Source: Apteryx mantelli
Taxonomy: Eukaryota; Chordata; Aves; Apterygiformes; Apterygidae
Assembly (NCBI RefSeq): GCF_036417845.1
Contig: NC_090016.1
Coordinates: 542,992 to 606,991, forward strand
Reading direction: 5' to 3'
Length of the DNA: 64,000 nucleotides
A model generated the notes under the pieces. The model was not told the DNA's origin. It saw only the letters and a program-made list of their open reading frames with translations, and made no database searches. Positions 42,150 through 53,400 of the stretch are shown here, piece after piece (position 1 is the first letter of the stretch; the number at the start of each line of letters is the position of its first letter). The translations under genes and the position numbers were made by a program.

Positions 42150-43320
42150 GGGGGGGGGCCGAATTTGGGGGGGTTTTGGGGGGTTCAAAGGGGGGTTGGG
42201 ACCCCCCCGAAATGGGGTCGGGGGGGCCCGAAATGGGGGGGGTTTGGGGGGTTCAAAAGGGGGGTTGGGACCCCCCCGAAATGGGGTCGGGGGGGGCGTC
42301 GAAATGGGGGGGGGGTTGGAGCCTCTGTATGGGGCGTTGGGGCACCCGGAGTGGGGGGGGTCGGGGCCCCTAAAATGGGGTTTTTTGGCCCCAAAATGGG
42401 GGAGTTGAGCCCCCAAAATGGGGAGTTGTGTCCTGAAATGGGGGTTTGGGGCCCCGAAAATGGGATTTTGGGCCCCAAAATGGGGGGCTGGGTCCTGAAA
42501 TGCGTTTTTTTGGCCCCAAAATGGAGGTTTCAGTCCTGAAATGGGGGTTTTCGGCCCCAAAATGGGCGGTTGGGTCCTGAAATGGGAGGTTTGGGCCCCG
42601 AAAATGGGATTTTCGGCCCCAAAATGGGGAGTTGAGCCCCTAAAATGGGGGGTTGGGTCCTGAAATGGGGGTTTCGGGCCCCTGAAATGGGATTTTCGGC
42701 CCCAAAACCTGGGGTTTGGGTTCCAAAATGAGGGTTTTGGGCCCCGAAAATGGGATTTTTGGCCCCAAAATGGGGAGTTGTGTCCTGAAATGGGGGGTTG
42801 GGGCCTCTAAAATGGGATTTTGGGCCCCAAAATGGGGTTTTTGGGCTCCAAAATGGGGGTTTGGGGCCCCGAAAATGGGATTTTCGGCCCCAAAATGGGA
42901 GGTTGGGTCCTGAAATGGGGAGTTTGGGGCCCTAAATTGGGATTTTCGGCCCCAAAATGGGAGGTTGGGTCCTGAAATGGGGGTTTGGGACCCCAAAATG
43001 GGGATTTAGGACCCCAAAATGGGGGGTTTTGACCCCAAAACGGGGGGTTGGAAGCCCCGAGCAGGAGGTGGAACCCCAAAACGTGGGGTTTTGCCCCCAA
43101 AACGGGTGCCAGCCCTCGCCGGGGTGTGTCTGGGGGGGGGAGCCCTAAAAATAGGTGTTTTCTCCCCAAAACGGGTGCGTTGCTTCTCGCTGGGTGTTGG
43201 CGGTCCCCAAAAAGGGGTTCAGGGCCCCAAAATGTGGCGTTTTTTGCCCAAAACGGGGTCAGAACTTGGTAGCACCCAAAATGGAGGTTTCAGACCCCAA
43301 AATGGAGGTTGAGACCCCGG
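42150..43320. repeat. GGCCCCAAAATGGGG minisatellite, SLC12A6 intron 1
   Basis: Units of about 28-30 bp (GGCCCCAAAATGGGGGTTTGG, GGTCCTGAAATGGG). They become more diverged after 43050. No exon-like sequence is recognisable in it. Confidence 0.92.
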
Positions 43321-43324
43321 AGGA

Positions 43325-44365
43325 GAATCAACCGCCATGTTGGTGCGGCAGCCATGTTGGCGTGGCAGCCATGTTGGTGTTGGTGCAGCAGCCGTGTTGG
43401 CGCGGCGGCCATTTTGGTGAGGCGGCCATGTTGGTGAGGCGGCCATGTTGGCGTGGCAGCCATGTTGGTGTGGCAGCCATGTTGGTGTGGCGGCCATGTT
43501 GGTGTGGCCGCCATGTTGGTGTGGCGGCCATGTTGGTGCGGTGGCCATGTTGGGGCGGCAGCCATGTTGGTGCAGCGGCCATGTTTTTGCAGCAGCCATG
43601 TTGGTGCTGCAGCCATGTTGGTGTGGCGGCCATGTTGGTGTGGCGGCCATGTTGGTGTGGTGGCCATGTTGGTGTGGCGGCCATGTTGGCATGGCAGCCA
43701 TGTTGGCATGGCAGCCATGTTGGTGCGGCAGCCATGTTGGTGCGGTGGCCATGTTCGCATGGCGGCCATGTTGGTTCGGCGGCCATGTTGGTTCGGCGGC
43801 CATGTTGGTGTGGCGGCCATGTTGGTGTGGCGGCCATGTTGGTGTGGCGGCCATGTTGGTGCAGTGGCCATGTTGGTGCGGCAGCCATGTTGGTGTGGCG
43901 GCCATGTTGGCATGGCAGCCATGTTGGTGTTGGTGCAGCAGCCGTGTTGGCGCGGTGGCCATTTTGGTGAGGCGGCCATTTTGGTGAGGCAGCCATGTTG
44001 GTGTGGCGGCCATGTTGGTGCGGCAGCCATGTTGGTGCGGCAGCCATGTTGGTGTGGCGGCCATGTTGGTGTGGCGGCCATGTTGGTGTGGCAACCATGT
44101 TGGTGTGGCAGCCATGTTGGTGTGGCGGCCATGTTGGCATGGCGGCCATGTTGGTGCTGCAGCCATGTTGGTATGGCAGCCATGTTGGTGTGGCGGCCAT
44201 GTTGGCATGGCGGCCATGTTGGTGCTGCAGCCATGTTGGTATGGCAGCCATGTTGGTGTGGCGGCCATGTTGGTGTGGCGGCCATGTTGGTGCTGCAGCC
44301 ATGTTGGTGCTGCAGCCATGTTGGTGTGGCGGCCATGTTGGTGTGGCGGCCATGTTGGCATGACC
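43325..44365. repeat. 17-bp GGCGGCCATGTTGGTGT minisatellite, SLC12A6 intron 1
   Basis: About sixty copies of a 17-bp unit with the core GCGGCCATGTTGG. Because 17 is not a multiple of three, the frame rotates, and minus-strand frames read NMAATPTWPPHQHGR over and over. These frames are not genes. Confidence 0.96.
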
Positions 44366-44459
44366 GTTTCCTTCTCCCCCTGACGCTTCTCTCTGCTTCG
44401 CAGGAGCCTTCGTCGCCCCCCCGTCATCATCCTCATCCTCATCCCCAGCGGCGGCCACC

Positions 44460-47400
44460 ATGGCGGCGGTGCGCTTTGTGGTGACGCCGGCCAAGATGGC
44501 GCCCGCCTCCGCCTCGTCCAGCCCCGAGCCCAGCTCCCGCTCCAGCTCCCGCCCTGCTGGCAGCTCCCGCGACAGCGGCCCCGACAGCACCCGCAGCGAC
44601 GACGCCTCCGAGGGGCCCGGTGGGTGCTCTGCCCCCCCTCCCCCCTCCCCATCTCCTGGACACCTGGGCCCCCTTCCGCGTCCCCCCCCCCACCCTCTTG
44701 TCACGCGTGCGTCACCCGCAGACACGCCCCGGCCCGACATGGCCGCCGACGGCGACAGCGACACGGCGTCGTGCGACAAGAACCTGGCGCTTTTCGAGGT
44801 ACCGTTTCCTCCTCCCCCCACCCCCCCTGTCGGGTCACGCGTGTGCTTGGCGTGTGGCTCCACCCCCTCCGGGCGTCTGGCTCCGCCCCCCCATACGTGT
44901 GTTCTTGCCACCGCCACCAAAGGAGGAGCTGGCGACTCGGCCCAAGGTGTCGGCGCTGCTGCGGCGCGTCGCTGCCTACAGCACCCTGCCTCCGCCCGAC
45001 GCCGAGGGCCAGGTGAGAAGGGGGCCCAGGCGTCCAGGAAAAGGGGCCCAGGCGTCCGGGAAGGGGCCCAGGTGTCCGGGCAAAGGGGCCCAGGCGTCCG
45101 GGAAGGGGCCCAGGCATCCGGGAAGGGGCCCAGGAGTCCGGGAAAGGGCCCAGGCGTCCGGGGAAGGGACCCAGGTGTCCGGGCGAGGGACCCAGGTGTC
45201 CAGGGAAGGGGCCCAGGCGTCCAGGAAAAGGGGCCCAGGTGTCCGGGTGAAGGGGCCCAGGCATCTGGGAAGGGGCCCAGGCGTCCGGGAAGGGGCCCAG
45301 GCGTCCGGGAAAAGGGACCCAGCTGTCCGGGCAAAGGGACCCAGGTGTCCGGGAAGGGGCCCAGGCGTCCGGGGAAGGGGCCCAGGTGTCCGGGAAAAGG
45401 GGCCCAGGTGTCCGGGAAGGGACCCAGGTGTCCAGGGAAGGGACCCAGGTGTCCGGGGAGGGGCCCAGGCGTCCGGGAAAAGGGACCCAGGAGTCCGGGG
45501 AAGGGGCCCAGGTGTCTGGGGAAAAGGGGCCCAGGCGTCTGGGGAAGGGGCCCAGGCATCCGGGAAGGGGCCCAGGTGTCCAGGGAAGGGGCCCAGGCGT
45601 CTGGGAAAGGGGCCCAGGCGTCCGGGTGAGGGGCCCAGGCGTCCGGGAAAAGGGACCCAGGCGTCCGGGCGTCCCCCCCCCCCCCTTGCAGCCCGGGGGG
45701 CGGGGCACCGTGCGGGGGGTGCTGCTGCCCTGCCTGCAGGACGTCTTCGGCCTCCTCCTCTTCCTCCGCCTGGGCTGGGTCGTCGGCGCCGCCGGGTTGC
45801 TGCAGGCCCTGGGCGCCGGGCTGCTGTGCTGCGCCTGCGTGAGCCACGCGTGTGCGGGGGGACACGCGTGTGCGGGGTGGGGGACACGCGTGTGCGGGGC
45901 GGGGGGACCCGTGTGGGCAGGGAGGGCGATGGTGGGTCACGTGTGTGGGTGGGGAGGGGGTGGGAGTCGCGTGTGGGTGGCGTGTTGCGTGTAGGTCACA
46001 TGTGCTTCACGTGTCGGTCGCATGTAGGTCACATGTGCATCCCGTGTGGGTCACACGTGGGTTGGTGGGTTGCGTGTAGGCCACGTGTATGTCATGTGTG
46101 GGTCATAGGTCATGTGTAGATCATGTGTGGGTCATATGTGGGTCACGTGTGGGTTGGTGTGTTGCATGTAGGTCACATGTGCATCACGTGTGGGTTGGGT
46201 TGCATGTAGGTTACGTGTGGGTCATGTGTGGGTCACATGTGGGTTCATGGGTTGCATGTAGACCACATGCACATCATGTGTGGGTCATATGTGGGTTGCA
46301 TGTTGGTCACGTGCATCATGTGTGGGTCACACATGGGTTGGGTTGCATGTAGGTCATCTGTGGGTCACGTGTGGGTCACGTGTGGGTCACGTGTGGGTTC
46401 ATGGGTTGCATGTAGATCACATGTGCATCATGTGTGGGTCACTTGTGGGTTGGTGGGTTGCGTGTGGGTCACGTGCATCATGTGTGGGTCACACATGGGT
46501 TGGTGGGTTGCATGTAGGTCATGTGTGGGTCACGTGTGGGTTATGTGTGGGTCACATGTGGGTTGGTGGGTTGCATGTAGGTCACGTGTGGGTCACGTGT
46601 GGGTCACGTATGGGTTGGTGGGCTGCATGTAGGTCGCGTGTGCATCGTGTGGGTCACACGTGGGTTGGTGGGTTGCATGTAGGTCACGTGTAGGTCACGT
46701 GTGGGTCATGTCTGGGTCACATGTGGGTTTATGGGTTGCATGTAGGTCACATGTGCATCATGTGTGGGTCACATGTGGATCACGTGTGGGGTGGGTTGCA
46801 TGTAGATCACATGTGGTTTACATGTGGGTCACGTGTGGGTCACATGTGGGTTCATGGGTTGCATGTAGGTCACATGTGCATCACATGTGGGTCACATGTG
46901 GGTCACGTGTGGGGTGGGTTGCATGTAGATCACATGTGGTTTACGTGTGGGTCACGTGTGGGTCACATGTGGGTTCATGGGTTGCATGTAGATCATGTGT
47001 CCATCACGTGTGGGTCACGTGTGGGCTGGTGGGTCACATATAGGCCACACGTATATCACATGTGGGTTACATAGGGGCTGGTGGGTTGCGTGTGGGTCAC
47101 GTGTGGGGTCCGGGTCACGTGTGGGTCACGTGTAGTTGGCATGTGGCTGATACGTGGGTCATAGGGAGCATGTGGGTGGCGTGTTGGTCACGTGTGGGTC
47201 ACGTGTGGGGTGGGGGGGGTCGCGTGTGGGTCCCGTGTAGTTAGCGTGTGGCTGGTTTGTGGGCCGTAGGGAGCGTGTGGGTGGCGTGTGGGTGGCGTGT
47301 GGGTCGCGTGTGGGTCGCGTGTGGGTGGCGTGTGCCGGCGCCGGGGGGGGACCCAGGCGTCCGGCTCCTCCCCCTTCCCCTCCCCCCGCAGACGCTGCTC

Positions 47401-50400
47401 ACGGCCGTTTCCCTCAGCGCCATCGTCACCAACGGCGGCGTCATGGCCGAGGACCCAGGCGTCCGGGAGGAGCCCAGGCATCCGGGTGAGGGGCCCAGGC
47501 GTCCGGGGCAGGAAGGGGCCCAGGCATCTGGGGGAGGGGCCCAGGCGTCCGGGTGAAGGGCCCAGGCATCTGGGAAGGGGCCCAGGCGTCCGGGAAGGGG
47601 CCCAGGCATCCGGGAAAGGGCCCAGGCATCCGGGAAAGGGCCCAGGCATCTGGGGGAGGGGCCCAGGCGTCTGGGGCAGGAAGGGGCCCAGGTGTTCGGG
47701 AAGGGGCCCAGGCGTCCGGGAAAAGGGCCCAGGCGTCCGGGGAAGGGATCCAGGCGTCCGGGAAAGGGGCCCAGGCGTCCGGGTGAGGGGCCCAGGCGTC
47801 CGGGAAGGGGCCCAGGCGTCCAGGAAGGGGCCCAGGTGTCCGGGTGAAGGGGCCCAGGCGTCCGGGAAGGGGCCCAGGCGTCCAGGAAAAGGGGCCCAGG
47901 TGTCCGGGTGAAGGGGCCCAGGCGTCCGGGAAGGGGCCCAGGCGTCCGGAAAAGGGGCCCAGGTGTCCAGGGAAGGGGGCCCAGGCGTCCGGGGAAGGGG
48001 CCCAGGCATCCGGGGTTGGTTCCCAGTCACCCAGGGAAGGGGCCCAGGTGTCCGGGTGAGGGGCCCAGGTGTCCAGGAAGGGGCCCAGGCATCCGGGAAA
48101 GGGGCCCAGGCGTTCGGGAAAGGGGCCCAGGCATCCAGGGAAAGGGCCCAGGTGTCCGGGGAAGGGGCCCAGGCGTCCGGGAAGGGACCCAAGTGTCCGG
48201 GAAAAGGGGCCCAGGCGTCCGGGTGAGGGGCCCAGGCGTCCGGGAAAAGGGGCCCAGGCGTCCGGGTGTGGACCCAGGCGTCCGGGCGCAGAGGGCGGGG
48301 CTCTGGCGCTGCTCGCCCGGGCCCTGGGCCCCGAGGTGGGAGGAGCCGCCGGGCTCTGCTGCTACCTGGGCACCGCCTTCGCCGCCGCCATGGCCGCCCT
48401 GGGCGCCGCCGAGACCCTGCTGGTGAGCGCCGCCCCTTTAAGGGCCCCCTCATCCCCCCCCCCTTCACGTGTCATCCCGTGTTCCTCCTCCCGCCATCTT
48501 GGGGGGGCGTCCCGGGGGTCCTTGTGGGGTTTTGGGGGTGTCCCATGTCCACCCGTGTCCACCCGTGTCCACCCATGTTCACCCATGTTGCTCTACGTGG
48601 GGTTGGGGGTGTCCCGTGTCCACCCATGTTCACCTATGTTCACCCGTGTTCACCCATGTTGCTCTACGTGGGGTTGGGGGTGTCCCGTGTCCACCCGTGT
48701 CCACCTATGTTCACCCGTGTTCACCCGTGTTGCTCTACATGGGGTTGGGGGTGTCCCATGTCCACCCGTGTCCACCCGTGTCCACCCATGTTCACCCGTG
48801 TTGCTCTACGTGGGGTTGGGGGGCGTCCTGTGTCCACCCATGTTCACCTATGTTCACCCGTGTTCACCCGTGTTGCTCTACGTGGGGTTGGGGGTGTCCC
48901 GTGTCCACCCATGTTCACCTATGTTCACCCGTGTTCACCCGTGCTGCTCTACGTGGGGTCTTGTGGGGTGTCCCATGTCCACCTGTGTCCACCCGTGTTG
49001 TCCTACATGGTGTTGGGGTTGTCCTGTGTCCATCCGTGTCCATCCGTGTTCACCCGTGTTGTCCTACGTGGTGTCGCGGGGTGTCCCGTGTCCTCCCGCG
49101 TCCACCCGTGTCCATCCGTGTTCCTCTGCGTGGGGGTTGGGGTCCACCCGTGTTCACCTGTGTCGCCCTACACGGTGTTGGGGGCATCCCGTGTCCATCT
49201 GTGTCCACCCGTGTTGTTCTGTGTGGCCTTGGGGGTGTCCCATGTCCACCCGTGTCCACTCATGCCCACCCGTGTTGGCTTCTGTGGTGTTGCGGGGCGT
49301 CCCGTGTCCACCCGTGTCCACCCATGTCCTCCCATGTCACCCTATGTGGTCCTGGGGGTGTCCTATGTCCACCCGTGTCCACTCGTGTCCACCCATGTCA
49401 CCTTCTGTGGTGTTGTAGAGCATCCCGTGTCCACCCGTGTCCACCCGTGTTACCTTATGTGGGGCTGGGGGCGTCCTGTGTCCACCCGTGTCCATCCGTG
49501 TCGCTCTAGGCGGTGCTGGGGGTGTCCCGTGTCCATCCATGTCCACCCGTGTCACCCTAGGTGGTGCTGTGGGGCGTCCTGTGTCCACCCGTGTCCATCC
49601 ATGTCCATCCGTGTCACCCTAGGTGGTGCTGGGGGTGTCCCGTGTCCATCAATGTCCACCCGTGTCACCCTACGTGGTGTCGTGGGGCGTCCCGTGTCCA
49701 CCCGTGTCCACCCGTGTCCACCCGTGTCCACCCGTGTCACCCTACGTGGTGTCATGGGGCGTCCCGTGTCCCCCTGTGTCCCCCCATGTCCACCCGTGTT
49801 GTCCTCCATGAGGTTGTGGGGCGTCCCGTGTCCCCCCCACCCGCACCATCCCACGCACACGCCACCGCCCCGTGTCGGAGCACACGCCAAGGTGGCGTGT
49901 CCCCGCCGCGGCGCGGCGCCCGCCAGGTGTACGTGGCGCCGCAGGCAGCCGTGTTCGCGGGGCCGGGGGCACCGGCCCGCCTCAACAACGGGCGCCTCTA
50001 CGGCTCGGCCTTCCTCGCCCTCCTCGTCCTCGCCGCCGCCCTGGCGCCCCGGCCCGCCCGCCGCCTGGCGCCCCTCGGCCTCGCCGCCCTCCTCCTCGGC
50101 CTCCTCGCCCTGCTCGCCGGCGCCGCCAAGTCCGCCGTCGCCCCGCCGGGCCTGCGGTGAGTCTCCCCCGCGCCGCCACACGCTAACACACGCCAGCACA
50201 CGCCAGCACACGCCATCACACGCAAGGGTTTCCTCTCTCTTAGCGTGTTCTTGCTGCTTGAGTGGGTGTTGGTGGGCGTGGAGGCTCGTTGGGGACCAAA
50301 ATATGCTGAAACACGCAATAACACGCAATAACACGCAAGCACATGCAAGGGTTTCCTCTCTCTTAGCGTGTTCTTGCTGCTTGAGTGGGTGTTATTGAGC

Positions 50401-53400
50401 ACGGAGGCTCGTTGGGGACCAAAATATGCTAAAACACACAATAACACGCAATAACATGCAATAACACGCAAGCACACGCAAGGGTTTCCTCTCTCTTAGC
50501 GTGTTCTTGCTGCTTGAGTGGGTGTTGGTGGGCGTGGAGGCTCGTTGGGGACCAAAATATGCTGAAACACGCAATAACACACAATGACACGCCAGCACAC
50601 GCAAGGGTTTCCTCTCTCTTAGCGTGTTCTTGCTGCTCGAGTGGGTGTTGGTGGGCGTGGAGGCTCGTTGGGGACCAAAATACACTGAAACATGCAATAA
50701 CATGCAATAACACGCCAGCACACGCAAGGGTTTCCTCTCTCTTAGCGTGTTCTTGCTGCTTGAGTGGGTGTTGGTGGGTGTGGAGGCTCGTTGGGGACCA
50801 AAATATGCTGAAACATGCAATAACACGCAATAACATGCAATAACACGCCAGCACACGCAAGGGTTTCCTCTCTCTTAGCGTGTTCTTGCTTCTTGAGTGG
50901 GTGTTATTGAGCACGGAGGCTCGTTGGGGACAAAAATACGCTGAAACACGCAATATCACGCAATAACACGCCAGCACACGCAAGGGTTTCCTCTCTCTTA
51001 GCGTGTTCTTGCTGCTTGAGTGGGTGTTATTGAGCACGGAGGCTCGTTGGGGACAAAAATACGCTGAAACACGCAATATCACGCAATAACACGCAAGCAC
51101 ACGCAAGGGTTTCCTCTCTCTTAGCGTGTTCTTGCTGCTTGAGTGGGTGTTATTGAGCACGGAGGCTCGTTGGGGACAAAAATACGCTGAAACATGCAGT
51201 AACACGCAATGGCACGCAATAACACGCAAGCACACGCAAGGGTTTCCTCTCTCTTAGCGTGTTCTTGCTGCTTGAGTGGGTGTTGGTGGGTGTGGAGGCT
51301 CCTTTGGAACCAAAATATGCTGAAACATGCAATAACACGCAAGAACACGCAAGCACACGAGGGTTTTCTCTCTCTTAGCGTGTTTTTGCTGCTCGAGTGG
51401 GTGTTATTGAGCACGGAGGCTCGTTGGGGACCAAAATACGCTGAAACACGCAATATCACGCAATAACACGCAAGCACATGCAAGGGTTTCCTCTCTCTTA
51501 GCGTGTTCTTGCTACTTGAGTGGGTGTTATTGAGCACGGAGACTCATTGGGGACCAAAATATGCTGAAACACGCAATAACACGCAATGACATGCAATAAC
51601 ACGCAAGCACACGCAAGGGTTTCCTCTCTCTTAGCGTGTTCTTGCTGCTTGAGTGAGTGTTGGTGGGCGTGGAGGCTCGTTGGGGACCAAAATATGCTGA
51701 AACACGCAATAACACGCAATAACACGCAAGAACATGCAAGCACACGCAAGGGTTTCCTCTCTCTTAGCGTGTTCTTGCTGCTTGAGTGGGTGTTATTGAG
51801 CACGGAGACTCATTGGGGACCAAAATATGCTGAAACATGCAATAACACGCAATAACACGCAAGCACACGTATGCATTTTTTTCTCTTAGCATGTTTTTCC
51901 TGGGTAATTGGATGTTGGCGGCAGCGGAGCCTGATCGGGGCCCAAAACCCAGCCAAGAAACACCCCAAAACACCCCAAATCCTGGAAGAACATGCTTTAA
52001 CATGCAACAACATGCTCTAACATGCGTGTTGTTTTTTCCTCTCTCTTCCTTAGCGTGTTTTTCTGTGTTAACTGGATGTTGGCGGCAGCGGAGCCCAATC
52101 GGGGCCCAAAACCAGGCTGAAAAACACCCCAAAACACCCCGAATCCTAGAAGAACATGTTCTAACATGCAACAACACGCTCTAACACGCGTGTTGGTTTT
52201 TCTTCTCTCTTCCTTAGCGTGTTTTTCCATGTTAATTGGATGTTGGCGGCAGCGGAGCCCAATCGGGGCCCAAAACCAGGCTGAAAAACACCCGAAAACA
52301 CCCCAAATCCCGGAAGAACCCGCTCTAACATGCAACAACATGCTCTAACACGCATGTTGGTTTTTCCTCTCTCTTCCTTAGCATGTTTTTCCAGGGAAAT
52401 TGGATGTTGGCGGCAGCGGAGCCTGATCGGGGCCCAAAACCAGGCTGAAAAACACCCGAAAACACCCCAAATCCCAGAAGAACCCGCTCTAACACGCAAC
52501 AACATGCTCTAACACGCGTGTTGGTTTTTCCTCTCTCTTCCTTAGCATGTTTTTCCAGGGAAATTGGATGTTGGCGGCAGCGGAGCCTGATCGGGGCCCA
52601 AAATCAGGCCGAAAAACACCCGAAAACACCCCAAATCCCAGAAGAACATGCTCTGACACGCAACAACATGCTCTAACACGCGTGTTGGTTTTTCTTCTCT
52701 CTTCTTTAGCGTGTTTTTCCATGTTAATTGGATGTTGGCGGCAGCGGAGCCCAATCGGGGCCCAAAACCAGGCTGAAAAACACCCGAAAACACCCCAAAT
52801 CCCGGAAGAACCCGCTCTAACATGCAACAACATGCTCTAACACGCGTGTTGGTTTTCCTTCTCTCTTCCTTAGCGTGTTTTTCCTGGTTAATTGGATGTT
52901 GGCGGCAGCGGAGCCCAATCGGGGCCCAAAACCAGGCTGAAAAACACCCCAAAACACCCCAAATCCCGGAAGAACCCGCTCTAACACGCAACAACATGCT
53001 CTAACACGCGTGTTGGTTTTTCCTCTCTCTTCCTTAGCATGTTTTTCCGTGTTAATTGGATGTTGGCGGCAGCAGAGCCTGATCGGGGCCCAAAACCAGG
53101 CTGAAAAACACCCCAAAACACCCCAAATCCCGGAAGAACCTGCTCTAACACGCTCCGACACGCTCTAACACGCGTGTCCTTTTCCCCCCCCCGCCCTTAG
53201 CGTGTGCCTGCTGGGCAACCGGACGCTGGCGGCGGTGGAGGCCTGCGCCAAGACGGAGGGAGGCCCGGGCCTCCTGCGGGGCCTCTTCTGCCGGGGCCCC
53301 CGCTGCGACCCCTACTACAGCCGCAACAACGCCACGGCCCTGCCCGCCGTGCCCGGCCTGGCCAGCGGCGTCCTCGCCGGTGAGCACGCGTGTCCGTGGG

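Noticed and set aside
43325-44365. CRISPR-like regular array
   Set aside because: Repeats of 17 bp without unique spacers, in a vertebrate genome. This is an ordinary minisatellite, as are all other arrays here.
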